A stretch of 43,310 nt of DNA. Origin: Planctomycetaceae bacterium. Its GTDB lineage: Bacteria; Planctomycetota; Phycisphaerae; Tepidisphaerales; Tepidisphaeraceae. Shown piece by piece: positions 26,130 to 37,893 of this stretch; position 1 is the first letter of the stretch, and every line of letters starts with the position of its first letter. The translations under genes were made by a program, and so were the position numbers. The DNA lies in NCBI GenBank assembly GCA_027487775.1, contig JAIYCY010000006.1, positions 1 to 43,310 on the forward strand. The letters run 5' to 3'. Below the pieces are notes generated by a model that searched no databases, was not told the origin of the DNA, and worked only from the letters and a program-made list of their open reading frames with translations.

Positions 26130-27712
26130 CGTGCCACCTCCGGGAGCCACGGATTCGAGGTTCCGTCGATCGGATCAGAGACAGCTTCGAACGGAACAGA
26201 GACGGCTTGATCGACCACACCGCCGCGATCGGCTTTCAGTTGCAGGACGGCTCGGATGTAGGTTTCTCGCTTGAAGATCTCCTCGGACGCCTGATGCGAA
26301 AGCTCGATGAGCGGGCCGGCGAAAATCGTGACCGCGACGGTCAGCAGCGCCATGGTGCAGGTGACAGCGGTCAGTCCGATCCAGCGGCGGTCGTGGATGC
26401 GGACGGGCACGCTTGCATCCTGCGTCCAGAAACTTGCGTTCCAGATTTTCATCATGCTCAGAAGCGTGAAGATGCTCGTGAAGAGTGCGACGAAGATCAG
26501 CACGTATTCTCCCTGCCGAAGTCCGTCCTGCACGATCATCAGCTTGCCCCAAAAGCCGCTGAGCGGAGGAAGCCCGGCAAGCGATAAACCGAGCAAGAGG
26601 AACGCGACACCCAGGAGCGGCGTCGCGCGCCAAAGATTGGCCGAGCGTTTGAGGTCGTCGGTCCCGTTGAGCAGGGAGATGGTTCCGCCGACGAGGAAGA
26701 GTGACGACTTCACGAGGTTGTTGTGAATGTTATAAAAAATCGCCGCTGCGATGGCGTAGGGCGAGAAGAACCCGATCGCCAAGACCATGTAACCGATCTG
26801 GCTGAGAATGTGGAATGAGAGAATGCCGCGCACAAAGTTACGCGACACCGCCCCGATCACGCCGAGCAACATCGTGACTCCGCCGAGCCATGCCAACACC
26901 GTGTGCAGCCCGGAAAGATCCTGAGGCAACACCGTCCCAAATACGCGGAGTAATACATACACGCCCACCTTCGTCAGCATCCCGCCGAAAAGCGCAGCCA
27001 GCGGCGTTGAGAGAATCGGATAGCTGTTGGGAAGCCAGAAATAGAGTGGGAACAGTCCCGCCTTGATCCCGAACACGCCCAGCAGCAGCACCGCGAGGAT
27101 CAGCACACGCGGGTCATCGCTCATGCCGGCGGCACGCTGTGATATCTCGGCGAAGTTGAGCGTCCCAAAGATGCCGTACGCGAACGCAACGGCGGCGAGG
27201 AAGATCATGCTCCCGACCGCGTTGATCGCCAGATACGGAAAGGCCTGTTTGATGTCCCAGTCGTCGGCTTCGAGCGTGAGCAGCGCGTAGGAACAGATCA
27301 GCATCACCTCGAAGGCGACAAACAGATTAAACAGATCGCCGGTCAGGAATGACTGGCACAGGCCGACCATCAAAAACTGCGTCAGCGGAATACGCAGCGG
27401 ATGCTCGAGTCGGCAGGGGAGTTCGAGATACCCATACACGATCGACGCCAGCGAGATGATGCCGGCAAGTGCGACCATGATCGATGACAGCAGGTCCGCG
27501 ACCAGGACGATCCCGAAGGGAGGTGCCCAATCGCCGATCGAGAGCGCGATCGGGCCTTGGCGGGCGGTGAGAATGACGAGCGCGAGGGCGACGATCACCT
27601 GAAATGCGCATGACGCGATGACGATGCCGCGCCGAAGCGTGTCCGCACGCAGCAAGAGCGCCGCGATCGCGGTCAACAGCGGCAACAGAATGGGCATCGC
27701 GACGAGGTTCAA
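26126..27712 (-). CDS. mrpD: Mrp Na+/H+ antiporter subunit D
   Basis: 528 residues, start codon TTG (27712) overlapping the mrpC stop as TTGA, with GAGGAGCC upstream. MrpD is one of the two large proton-pumping-like subunits, related to NuoM/NuoN of Complex I. The conserved membrane Glu lies in FNLFVAFEVMLICSYALLT (Glu135). Further blocks are FGIKAGLFPLYFWLPNSYPI with the conserved Lys and SFHILSQIGYMVLAIGFFSP. About 13-14 membrane helices; the C-terminal tail is charged. Confidence 0.96.
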   Translation of the reverse strand: MNLVAMPILLPLLTAIAALLLRADTLRRGIVIASCAFQVIVALALVILTARQGPIALSIGDWAPPFGIVLVADLLSSIMVALAGIISLASIVYGYLELPCRLEHPLRIPLTQFLMVGLCQSFLTGDLFNLFVAFEVMLICSYALLTLEADDWDIKQAFPYLAINAVGSMIFLAAVAFAYGIFGTLNFAEISQRAAGMSDDPRVLILAVLLLGVFGIKAGLFPLYFWLPNSYPILSTPLAALFGGMLTKVGVYVLLRVFGTVLPQDLSGLHTVLAWLGGVTMLLGVIGAVSRNFVRGILSFHILSQIGYMVLAIGFFSPYAIAAAIFYNIHNNLVKSSLFLVGGTISLLNGTDDLKRSANLWRATPLLGVAFLLLGLSLAGLPPLSGFWGKLMIVQDGLRQGEYVLIFVALFTSIFTLLSMMKIWNASFWTQDASVPVRIHDRRWIGLTAVTCTMALLTVAVTIFAGPLIELSHQASEEIFKRETYIRAVLQLKADRGGVVDQAVSVPFEAVSDPIDGTSNPWLPEVAR

Positions 27713-28074
27713 TGCGGCTCCTCGGGCTTGGCCTCTTTCAACGGTTCTTCAAACAGATCCGCCGCATTGGTGGTGCGATAGTCAAGAAAAATGCGATACA
27801 GCAGCACGACCATGTAGGAGAGCAGCCCGAATCCGATGACGATCGCAGTCAGAATCAGTGCCTGCGGCAGCGGATCGACGTGTGGCCCCGTGCCCTCGGC
27901 GAGGATCGGAGAATCTTTGCCCTTGGGATCGCCCGACATCGCGAGAATGACAAGGTTTGCGCCGTTCGAGAGCAGCACGAATCCGATCAGGATGCGCACA
28001 AAGCTCCGTTGCAGAACCTGGTAAATCCCGAACCCAAACAGCAGCCCTGCGAGGATGGCAGTCTCGAGAAGCAT
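27709..28074 (-). CDS. mrpC: Mrp Na+/H+ antiporter subunit C
   Basis: 121 residues. MrpC is related to NuoK. Three membrane helices, with the block LIGFVLLSNGANLVILAMSG in the middle and DPLPQALILTAIVIGFGLLS before the last helix. The ATG at 28074 overlaps the stop of mrpB by one base (TGATG), with GGGAGG upstream. The C-terminus is an acidic/Pro tail (LKEAKPEEPH). Confidence 0.96.
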   Translation of the reverse strand: MLLETAILAGLLFGFGIYQVLQRSFVRILIGFVLLSNGANLVILAMSGDPKGKDSPILAEGTGPHVDPLPQALILTAIVIGFGLLSYMVVLLYRIFLDYRTTNAADLFEEPLKEAKPEEPH

Positions 28075-28594
28075 CAGCCCTGGCCTCCCCAGTTGGTTTC
28101 GATCTTCTGCTCGATCGGCTGGTCGATCGGCTTTTCGATTTCGGATGCGTAGCGTGTGCGTTCGATCGGTGTCAGCGAGCAAAGGCCTTCGACAGGTCGC
28201 GCGAGAATCACGATCAAACGCACGGTGATCCCAATGACGACCAGATATACGCCAATGTCAAAGATCAGAGGCGTACCCAACCCGACCCCGCCGATCTTGA
28301 TGTTGTATTGCGTTAGGAACGGATCGCCCCAGAGCATCGGCAGCGCGGAGGAGAGTGTAGCGACCAACAGCCCGAGCGTCGCCAGTCGCACCGGGTCGAC
28401 GCGCAGCACCTTCTGCATCTGCTCCACGCCCACCGCGAGGCTTAACAACACGAGCGACATCCCCGAGCCCAGACCGCCAATGAATCCGCCGCCCGGATGG
28501 TTGTGCCCGCGCAGCAGCAGATAGATCGAAAAGAGATTGATGACGAAAAACAGAAAGATCGCGACACGCGTGAAGATGAATGATCTGGCCAGGT

Positions 28595-28598
<4 letters not shown>
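28074..28598 (-). CDS. mrpB: Mrp Na+/H+ antiporter subunit B
   Basis: 174 residues from the ATG at 28598, which overlaps the mrpA stop as ATGA and has AAAGGTGG upstream; a GTG four codons earlier is less likely. The family block [20 protein letters not shown] lies after the first helix. Four membrane helices follow, then a polar tail of about 30 residues with [14 protein letters not shown]. Confidence 0.95.
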
Positions 28599-31060
<2,462 letters not shown>

Positions 31061-31246
31061 GTGAAAGTCTCCATCCGTGGTAGAGCAGCGATCTTACGGA
31101 CCGACAGCGCGAAGTATAGATTTCCGAGACGCAGATCGATTGCCTTCGGAACCTTGTCGAAGTGAACCACGACCGAGCACTCAACCGTTTCGTGCCGATC
31201 GGTCGTTCTGGTATGCGGACGTTGGATCGGTTAGCCTCTAGGGGCT

Positions 31247-32092
31247 GTGGCGGATGAGGCAGTTAAATATCGGCTGGTGGCGATCCTCGGGCTGGGCCTG
31301 CTAGGCGGCTCGATGGCAAAGGCGCTACGCGCCCGTGGTCTATGCGACGGCATCATCGGATGGAGCCCCCGCGAATCGACACGCGAAGAAGCCCTTAAAC
31401 TCAAACTCGTCGACGCCACCGTCGACAGCCCAGAGCAGGCGGTTGCGGAAGCGGATCTGGTCGTCGCAGCCACGCCGGTGAGTCATATCGTCAAGCTGAT
31501 CGGCGCGATTTCAAAGTCGACCACCAATGGCACGATCGTCACCGATGTCGGCAGCACCAAGCGATCGATCACCGAGGCCGGTGACAAGCATCTGCCCGGC
31601 CGATTCGTCGGAAGTCATCCGATGGCCGGCGGAGAAAAGAGCGGACTGGCGGCCAGTCGGGCCGACCTCTTCCAGAACGCTCCCTGCATCATCACGCCGA
31701 CCGATGCCACCGAACGGTCATCCAGCGAGCGCATCGAAAAACTCTGGACCGATCTCGGCTGTCGCGTCACACGCATGGGCCCGCTCGAACACGATCGACT
31801 GATGGCAGACGTCTCGCACCTGCCGCATGCCATCGCGGCGGCGGTCGTCGCCATGCAGGAGGAGCGGGCACTCACCATCGCAGGCAGCGGATTCCGCGAC
31901 ACCACACGCGTGGCGGCGGGCGATCCGCAGCTCTGGCGCGACATCTTCATCGACAATCGTGACGCAGCATGTCGCTCCATCGATCGCTGCGTCGCATGGC
32001 TCCGAGATTTCAGAACCGCACTCCAAGCCGGCGACGGTCAAAAAATCGAAACCATGCTCGCCGCCGCAGCCAAACGACGCGCAGGGATGTAA
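31247..32092 (+). CDS. tyrA: Prephenate dehydrogenase
   Basis: 281 residues, GTG start with AGGGG upstream. The enzyme oxidises prephenate to 4-hydroxyphenylpyruvate for tyrosine synthesis, using NAD(P)+. Seen: nucleotide-binding VAILGLGLLGGSMAKALRAR (about 11-30), AATPVSHIVKLI, IVTDVGSTKRSI and GSHPMAGGEKSG with the family His near residue 124. The C-terminal helical dimer domain (ADVSHLPHAIAAAVVAMQEE) is present; no ACT domain and no chorismate mutase fusion. Confidence 0.93.
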   Translation: MADEAVKYRLVAILGLGLLGGSMAKALRARGLCDGIIGWSPRESTREEALKLKLVDATVDSPEQAVAEADLVVAATPVSHIVKLIGAISKSTTNGTIVTDVGSTKRSITEAGDKHLPGRFVGSHPMAGGEKSGLAASRADLFQNAPCIITPTDATERSSSERIEKLWTDLGCRVTRMGPLEHDRLMADVSHLPHAIAAAVVAMQEERALTIAGSGFRDTTRVAAGDPQLWRDIFIDNRDAACRSIDRCVAWLRDFRTALQAGDGQKIETMLAAAAKRRAGM

Positions 32093-32170
32093 GCCAACAT
32101 CATGCAACCCTCGCACAACACCGTAAAACATCGCAAAACATACATCTTCGTGAAGCAGATCTAACCCAGA

Positions 32171-32989
32171 ATGGCCAAGAAAGATGACTTGCTGAACATC
32201 CTCCATCGCTCGCCCGCTTCGGTCGCGATCGATAAACCGCCGCACCTCGCCAGTGTGCCCGGCGGAGGTGAAAAACGATCCGCCAACGCCATGATCGCGC
32301 TCCAACTGGGCCTTCCATTCAAAGGCGAAACCGACCCACGCATCAGGCCCGTCCATCGCATCGACAAAGAAACCAGCGGCGTCCTGCTCTTCGCCCTCAC
32401 GCGCGTCGCACAGCAGTCGATCAGCATGCAGTTCCAGAACAACCGCGTAGAGAAACAGTATCTCGCCATCGTTGCAGGCGAACTCCGCGAACGCGAGGGC
32501 GTCGTCGAGGCGCCCATCGCAGCCGATCCGAATGACAAAGTACGACGACGCATCCATCGCACCGGAAAGCCCGCCGTCTCAAAGTGGGAAGTCGTCGATC
32601 AGTTTCGCGAATTCGCGCTCCTCCGCGTCAGGCCTCTGACCGGAAAGACGCATCAGATCCGCTTGCACCTCGCCCACATCGGCCTGCCCATCGTCTGCGA
32701 TCCGCTTTACGGCAGACCGCCGCGCCGTGGACGTGAGCCGGGCGTTTACCTAAGCGACTTCAAACGTGGGTACCGAGTCAAGGCGAGCGAAGAGGAAAGG
32801 CCTCTGCTCGCGCGACTGGGCTTGCACGCCGAAGCGCTGACGCTCGACTTGTCTTTCGATTCCGGGCCGTCGTTGACGGGGTCGTCGGAGACGCGTGCGT
32901 CCGACGAGAAGAGTCTCACGACCATCCGCGCCGAACCACCACGCGACATGCGGGCGGCGATCAACATGCTCAGCAAATGGGGGCGATGA
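32171..32989 (+). CDS. RluA-family pseudouridine synthase
   Basis: 272 residues. These enzymes turn specific uridines of rRNA or tRNA into pseudouridine. The catalytic motif is PVHRIDKETSGVLLFALT with Asp65. The second block, LLRVRPLTGKTHQIRLHLAH followed by IGLPIVCDPLYG, is also typical. There is no S4 domain at the N-terminus; a Ser-rich C-terminal part of about 40 residues ends the protein. The exact RNA target (RluA, RluC, RluD or TruC type) cannot be told. The ATG lacks a Shine-Dalgarno site. Confidence 0.92.
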   Translation: MAKKDDLLNILHRSPASVAIDKPPHLASVPGGGEKRSANAMIALQLGLPFKGETDPRIRPVHRIDKETSGVLLFALTRVAQQSISMQFQNNRVEKQYLAIVAGELREREGVVEAPIAADPNDKVRRRIHRTGKPAVSKWEVVDQFREFALLRVRPLTGKTHQIRLHLAHIGLPIVCDPLYGRPPRRGREPGVYLSDFKRGYRVKASEEERPLLARLGLHAEALTLDLSFDSGPSLTGSSETRASDEKSLTTIRAEPPRDMRAAINMLSKWGR

Positions 32990-33037
32990 CGCACCATCAT
33001 TGCCGCCGTGCAACCACGCAGGCATCGAAGTAGGATC

Positions 33038-33997
33038 ATGGGCATGGGTGAAGCGGCACCGATTCCGGTTTATGCGATCGTCGGAAGCGAAACGTTTCTC
33101 GCCGACCGGGCGGTCATGGATATCGCCAGCACCATGCCGCCCGACACCCAGCGACTCACCTATGACGGCGAAGACTGCACCGCGCCCGATGTCCTCGATG
33201 AACTGCGCAGCTATTCAATGTTCGGCGGATACAAACTGGTGACGATCCGGTCGGCAGACGACTTTGTCTCCCGCTACCGGTCAGAACTCGAATCGTACGT
33301 CGCAAAGCCATCCGACGCCGGCACGCTCGTCCTCAGGCTCTCAAGTCTCCCGAAGACACAAAAGATCGCAAAGCTGATCGAGAAGAGCGGGCAGATCATC
33401 ACCTGCCAACCGCCGGACAAAGGGCGGCTGCCCGCATGGATCGGCGATCGGGCAAAGGCACATCGCGTCGGCATCGAACCCGAGGCCGCCAGGCGGTTGG
33501 CCGAACTGATCGGCGTCGATCTCGGTCGCATTGATGCAGAGTTGCAGCGGCTCGCGCTCTCGGGAGACGGGAAGATGATTCGCGCAGACGATGTGAATGC
33601 CACCGTCGCGTTTCAACGCGAACAGGACATGTGGGAAATGACCGACGCGCTGAGCATGGGCCGCATCGATGAGGCCGTCAGACGATGGCGACAACTTGTC
33701 GCCGGCGATCCGAGCAGCGAGTTCCGCGCGGTTACCTGGCTGTCACTCTGGATCGAAAAAGCCCAGCGCGCTCTCGCCATGAAGCGACAACGCGTACCGA
33801 TGCAAACCATCGCGACCACGCTGCGCATCTATCCTGCCGCCAACGTCGAAAAACTCCTCGTCAGCGTCGAACGCATGGGCGATGCCGGACTCGATCTGGC
33901 CATGACGCGACTCATCGATGTCGATCGCTCGAACAAATCCAACCTGGGTAATCCGGACGTCAACATCGAACGGTTCCTTCTCAGCATGCGGGTATGA
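33038..33997 (+). CDS. holA: DNA polymerase III subunit delta
   Basis: 319 residues from the ATG at 33038 (AGGAT upstream; a GTG at 33008 and an ATG at 33044 are alternatives). HolA is the clamp-loader wrench that opens the beta clamp. Seen: IPVYAIVGSETFLADRAVMD at the N-terminus, SMFGGYKLVTIRSADDFVSR (clamp-contact region), the middle domain AARRLAELIGVDLGRIDAEL and FQREQDMWEMTDALSMGRID of the C-terminal collar domain. This order is typical of HolA, though planctomycete versions diverge. Confidence 0.9.
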   Translation: MGMGEAAPIPVYAIVGSETFLADRAVMDIASTMPPDTQRLTYDGEDCTAPDVLDELRSYSMFGGYKLVTIRSADDFVSRYRSELESYVAKPSDAGTLVLRLSSLPKTQKIAKLIEKSGQIITCQPPDKGRLPAWIGDRAKAHRVGIEPEAARRLAELIGVDLGRIDAELQRLALSGDGKMIRADDVNATVAFQREQDMWEMTDALSMGRIDEAVRRWRQLVAGDPSSEFRAVTWLSLWIEKAQRALAMKRQRVPMQTIATTLRIYPAANVEKLLVSVERMGDAGLDLAMTRLIDVDRSNKSNLGNPDVNIERFLLSMRV

Positions 33998-34075
33998 AGT
34001 CGCGCTTTGCATGTGCGTGTCTGTCTTCCCGCTTGCTTGCGGGTCTTGACGCGCGATTTCCGGTCTGGAGATGTG

Positions 34076-35536
34076 ATGAGCGAGACGAAGTCGATTTCGT
34101 ATGCGCGAGGCGCATCGCTGCGGCGCGAGGTCGGCCCTGGTGGGGCGGTGATGCTGGGGTTGGGGTCGATGCTCGGCACGGGGGTCTTCTTCGGGCTGCC
34201 CGAGTCGACACACCGCGCGGGGCTGTGGGTGCTGCTGGCGATTCTGCTCGCCGGCGGGCTTGCGCTGTGTAATGCGCTCTCGAGTGCGCAGCTTGCCGCA
34301 AAGTTTCCGGTGGCAGGGGGGACGTATGAATACGGCTATCGCACGCTCTCGCCCGCATGGGGATTCACCGCGGGCTGGACGTTCCTGCTCGCCAAAAGCG
34401 CCAGCGCCGCCGCCGCTGCGATGGGCGCGGTCGAGACGATCGACTTCGTCATCGTCGCGGAGCTTCATGACTGGTACGGCAAAGACTCCAGTGTTTGGTT
34501 TGATCTCGCCTTAACCCTTCGGAATGCGTACACACTGTTTGCCCTCGTCGCCGTTGTGATGTTGTCTCTTGCCGTCCTCTTCGGGCTCAGGCGCACGGTT
34601 CACCTCAATGCCGTTCTCCTCTGCATCACGCTCTATGGCCTTATCGCCATTCCGGTCACGTATGGACGCGAGATCAGAGATGGCATGCGTCGAGTTGGCG
34701 TCGAGGAGACATTGGCCAACCTTTCGCGTTGGTTCGCGAATGAGTCGGTCTTGAGCAGCTATGTGTCACCCTTCGAGTTTCTCAGCGTCGTCGCGATCAT
34801 GTTCGTCGCCTTCACCGGGTACGGACGACTCGCGACCCTCGGCGAAGAAGTACGCAATCCCGCCCGAACCATTCCACGGGCGATCGTCCTCACCATCGCG
34901 ATCGTCGTCACGCTCTATGGACTCATCGCATGCGCGCTGTTGCCGCGCTACTATCCAAGCGCGCCCAATATAGACTCGTACTCTCCGTTGTTACGTGTTG
35001 GCATTGATCGGGCCTCTTACTCCCTCACCGCCATCATCGCCGTCGCTGCCGTCACCGCGATGCTCGGCGTGCTCCTCAATCTCATCCTCGGACTCAGTCG
35101 CGTGTGGCTCGCCATGGGACGACGCGGCGACATGCCCGGACTCTTCTCAATGGTCAACCCAAAAACCTCCACGCCCACCGCAGCCGTCATCGTCTCCGGC
35201 GCGATGATCTCGATACTCGTCCTCGTCGGTGATTGGCGCGTCGCCTGGGCGTTCAGCGCGTTCTCCGTCCTGATCTACTATGCCATCACCAACGCCGCCG
35301 CGCTCCGATTGCCCCGCACCGATCGCCTCTTCTCGCCGCTCATCTCATGGATCGGGCTCATCAGCTGCATCAGCCTCGCATGGTTCGTGCCGTGGCGCGT
35401 CTGGGCCGTCGGCACCATGCTGATCCTCCTCGGACTCCTCTGGCACCGACTCAGACGACCCTTCCGCGAATCAATCGCAAACTCAAACCCGCACACCGCT
35501 AACACAAACCCGCACACCGCAAACGCAGTCAACTGA
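34076..35536 (+). CDS. APC-family amino acid permease
   Basis: 486 residues from the ATG at 34076 (GGAGATG upstream). About 12 membrane helices. The first contains the unwound Gly-rich motif GLGSMLGTGVFFGLPES of the APC superfamily; FPVAGGTYEYGYRTLSPAWG and AFTGYGRLATLGEEVRNPAR are further family blocks. It probably imports amino acids or related amines by cation symport; the substrate is unknown. The C-terminal tail carries a duplicated heptad (NPHTAN twice) from a 21-bp tandem repeat. Confidence 0.92.
   Translation: MSETKSISYARGASLRREVGPGGAVMLGLGSMLGTGVFFGLPESTHRAGLWVLLAILLAGGLALCNALSSAQLAAKFPVAGGTYEYGYRTLSPAWGFTAGWTFLLAKSASAAAAAMGAVETIDFVIVAELHDWYGKDSSVWFDLALTLRNAYTLFALVAVVMLSLAVLFGLRRTVHLNAVLLCITLYGLIAIPVTYGREIRDGMRRVGVEETLANLSRWFANESVLSSYVSPFEFLSVVAIMFVAFTGYGRLATLGEEVRNPARTIPRAIVLTIAIVVTLYGLIACALLPRYYPSAPNIDSYSPLLRVGIDRASYSLTAIIAVAAVTAMLGVLLNLILGLSRVWLAMGRRGDMPGLFSMVNPKTSTPTAAVIVSGAMISILVLVGDWRVAWAFSAFSVLIYYAITNAAALRLPRTDRLFSPLISWIGLISCISLAWFVPWRVWAVGTMLILLGLLWHRLRRPFRESIANSNPHTANTNPHTANAVN
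35483..35524 (+). repeat. 21-bp tandem duplication in permease C-terminus
   Basis: Two adjacent 21-bp units (35483-35503 and 35504-35524), sharing aaacccgcacaccgc, end the APC permease gene and encode SNPHTAN and TNPHTAN. They differ at three bases. A recent in-frame duplication is likely. Confidence 0.85.
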
Positions 35537-35574
35537 TCGGTCCTTCACGACATCAGGACATTCCTGCGTCCGAC

Positions 35575-36732
35575 CTACCCGCGAATCAGCCTCGGCAGGT
35601 CCGCAACGTTGATCGTCTCGCTCTGCCGCTCAACCTCCGCCTGATGCTGCGGGAAAAGCCCCGTCGCACGATTCACCTGCTCGCGGAAAGCCTCCTTCAA
35701 CTGCGCTGCCGGCAGCGTGCGGTTGTTCGCGTAATACACACTCGCCACCTGCGCCAGCGCATACGTCGTCGCGAATGTCATCGTCGCGCTAGTCATCGCC
35801 TCCGCACCACGCTTGCCAAAACTCTTGCCCGTCTTCCCGATCGATTTGCCCAGCATCCCGCCCAGGCTTCCCCCGAGCATCCCGCCGAGGTTGCCCATCA
35901 GCTTCCTCGCATATCCCTCAATCACCTGCCCCGTCATGCTGATCCCCACCACGCCCAGAAAGTCCACGATGTGACGCCGATCGAGCGTGAAACCATGACG
36001 CTTGCCCACCTCATACACCATCTTCGACTGCAGCGGGATGATCGCCACCGTTGCAAGATTCTGCGGCAACAACTCAATCGCCGCCGTCAGGATCGCATAC
36101 CGCAGCGCCGACGCGTTGATCTCGTCCTTCACCGCCTGCGACGGAATCGGCGGTGGGCCAGCCACTCCCGTCGCCACTCCCGCGCCCACCGCCGCGCCCG
36201 CCACCGCCGCGCCTGCCGTCGCCGCCGCCGGAAACTCCAGCCGCACCGTCTGACCCGTCGCTTCCGCGTCTCGTCTCGCTTCTGCGTCTCGCGTCGCTCC
36301 ACTTCCACCCGATCCCAGTTCCAACGGAATCGGCGCGTCCGCTTGCGGTATCGGCGCATCCGCGATCGCGTCCGCCTGCTCCACCAACGCGCCCGCCGCC
36401 TTCACATCCAAGCCCAGGTGACCACGCAGCGTCTCCAGAAACATCCGCTCCGCCGGCGACGCATGACCGTCCGCGTCGCACACTCCCAGCGCCATCTCAT
36501 ACACAAACTGCTTGTGCTCAGGCTCGCTGAATCGCTCCGCCTCACGCGCAAGATCCGTCTGCTTCAACAACACCTTGTAATAAATCCCGCCCTGATCGAT
36601 CGCCTGCTCACCCGCTATCAACGCGAACGTCCGCTTCAAATGCTCACGCTCAACATCCGACTTCTGACCGTCCGCCATCGCCGCCATCAACGAGATCGCC
36701 GCCACCGCTTCGCGCTGCCTGTTGTCCATCAC
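35575..36732 (-). CDS. TerB-like protein with hydrophobic DUF697-like C-terminus
   Basis: 385 residues from GTG 36732 (GGAG eight bases upstream; an ATG follows as the next codon). The N-terminus, AAISLMAAMADGQKSDVERE followed by GVCDADGHASPAERMFLETL, is a TerB-like all-helical module with its paired acidic loops (ADGQKSDVE, ADGHASPAE). A linker of about 80 residues rich in Ala, Gly and Arg/Glu follows. The C-terminal 170 residues resemble DUF697/YcjF-type membrane-associated domains (IIPLQSKMVYEVGKRHGFTL), with a Gly-rich repeat GNLGGMLGGSLGGMLGKSIG. Function unknown; both modules occur in stress or envelope contexts. Confidence 0.8.
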   Translation of the reverse strand: MMDNRQREAVAAISLMAAMADGQKSDVEREHLKRTFALIAGEQAIDQGGIYYKVLLKQTDLAREAERFSEPEHKQFVYEMALGVCDADGHASPAERMFLETLRGHLGLDVKAAGALVEQADAIADAPIPQADAPIPLELGSGGSGATRDAEARRDAEATGQTVRLEFPAAATAGAAVAGAAVGAGVATGVAGPPPIPSQAVKDEINASALRYAILTAAIELLPQNLATVAIIPLQSKMVYEVGKRHGFTLDRRHIVDFLGVVGISMTGQVIEGYARKLMGNLGGMLGGSLGGMLGKSIGKTGKSFGKRGAEAMTSATMTFATTYALAQVASVYYANNRTLPAAQLKEAFREQVNRATGLFPQHQAEVERQSETINVADLPRLIRG

Positions 36733-36900
36733 CGCACATTCTCCTGTTCAAATGTCCATCCACAACCCTCTACATTAGCCCGCCCGCCCGCCACACCGAT
36801 TACAGAATCCCAAGATCTATCAACCCGCCCACACCCACACGTCCACCCACACCAACACCCAGCCCAGCACAAACCCCGTCAACCCGATCTCATTCATCCC

Positions 36901-36944
36901 AAAACAAAAGTGCCGATGGGCCCATCCATTAGGCCCACCGGCAC
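36901..36944 (-). terminator. Intrinsic terminator for minus-strand gene
   Basis: GTGCCGATGGGCC (36910-36922) pairs with GGCCCACCGGCAC (36932-36944) with one mismatch and a 9-nt loop. On the minus strand the stem is followed by TTTTGTTTT. It lies 44 bp past the stop of the 247-residue protein gene. Confidence 0.8.
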
Positions 36945-36987
36945 AAGTTCAGACAAAGACGAAGGACGAACCACTCACAGCTTCCGC

Positions 36988-37731
36988 TCACGCGGCGATC
37001 TTCAGATCGCTCGTGTCGGTGCCTGCGGTGTTGGCTGCGGTGCTGCCTTCGGTGTTCACTGCGACGTCGCCGCCGAAGTTGTAGTACGCCGGGTCGCTCA
37101 GCGGGCCGCGTTCCATGCGTGGGTTCTGCCACGCCGCCGCCACCCACACACCACTGCCCGCGGGCAGATCAAAGTCAAACTGCACCTCGGTGGTCGTCCT
37201 GGTGGTGACAAACGCAAGCGTCCAGGCGCTCGGGTCGACAGGCGGGATCTCGCCAACATACGTCAGCACCGCCGCCACGCCCGTGCCCGTGGGCTTGCCA
37301 CGCCGAACGCGCGACGGATCGGTGATGCGAATATTGACCGTCCGACCGCGCGCCCCAAGCACCGCCACCGTCGGCGCACTCGTCGGCACGGGGATCGGCG
37401 TGCGGGTCTGCTTGGGCACGGTGATGCCCGCATCCACCAGCATCTGATCCGTCACGCCGGGCGTGCCACGGATGATCGACACCAGTCTCCGTGCTTCGGC
37501 CCGCATGGCTTTGAGCGCGTTGTCGCGTGCGACAACGGACCCTCGCGTGCGGGTCGCGGCGTTTTGCGACACTTCCCATGCGTCCTGCAGGGCGGTGTTG
37601 GCGACGTTGAACGCCTCCATCTGTCCGACGGAGATTCCATATCGAGCGGCGTTCGCTCCGACGTTGGCCGCAAAATTCTCGGCCCATTCGACCTGTTCGC
37701 TGGCGCGAGCAGGCATGTACGACTTGGACAT
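36988..37731 (-). CDS. Conserved-looking protein of unknown function
   Basis: 247 residues from the ATG at 37731; the frame is open further upstream but that part is not protein-like. No signal peptide or membrane helix. The N-terminal half is helical: EQVEWAENFAANVGANAARY, then TALQDAWEVSQNAATRTRGS and DNALKAMRAEARRLVSIIRG, followed by Pro/Thr-rich IPVPTSAPTVAVLG. The C-terminal half looks beta-rich and fibronectin-III-like (VNIRITDPSRVRRGKPTGTG, PAGSGVWVAAAWQNPRMERG). This layout is one I recall from hypothetical proteins of planctomycetes and Bacteroidota, without assigned role. It ends with a terminator. Confidence 0.75.
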   Translation of the reverse strand: MSKSYMPARASEQVEWAENFAANVGANAARYGISVGQMEAFNVANTALQDAWEVSQNAATRTRGSVVARDNALKAMRAEARRLVSIIRGTPGVTDQMLVDAGITVPKQTRTPIPVPTSAPTVAVLGARGRTVNIRITDPSRVRRGKPTGTGVAAVLTYVGEIPPVDPSAWTLAFVTTRTTTEVQFDFDLPAGSGVWVAAAWQNPRMERGPLSDPAYYNFGGDVAVNTEGSTAANTAGTDTSDLKIAA

Positions 37732-37893
37732 TTCTGTCTCGGTTTCCCGCCCCTCGAACATGGCCCGGGACGAACAGGCGATCGTCTGCATGGGTGTGGG
37801 TTCGTCCGCACGCATTGTGCCGGACATGCAGAACCTCATCCGCGCAGTCAACCACCCAAGGCATCGGCACGCCCGATCGACCACTTAACCCGC

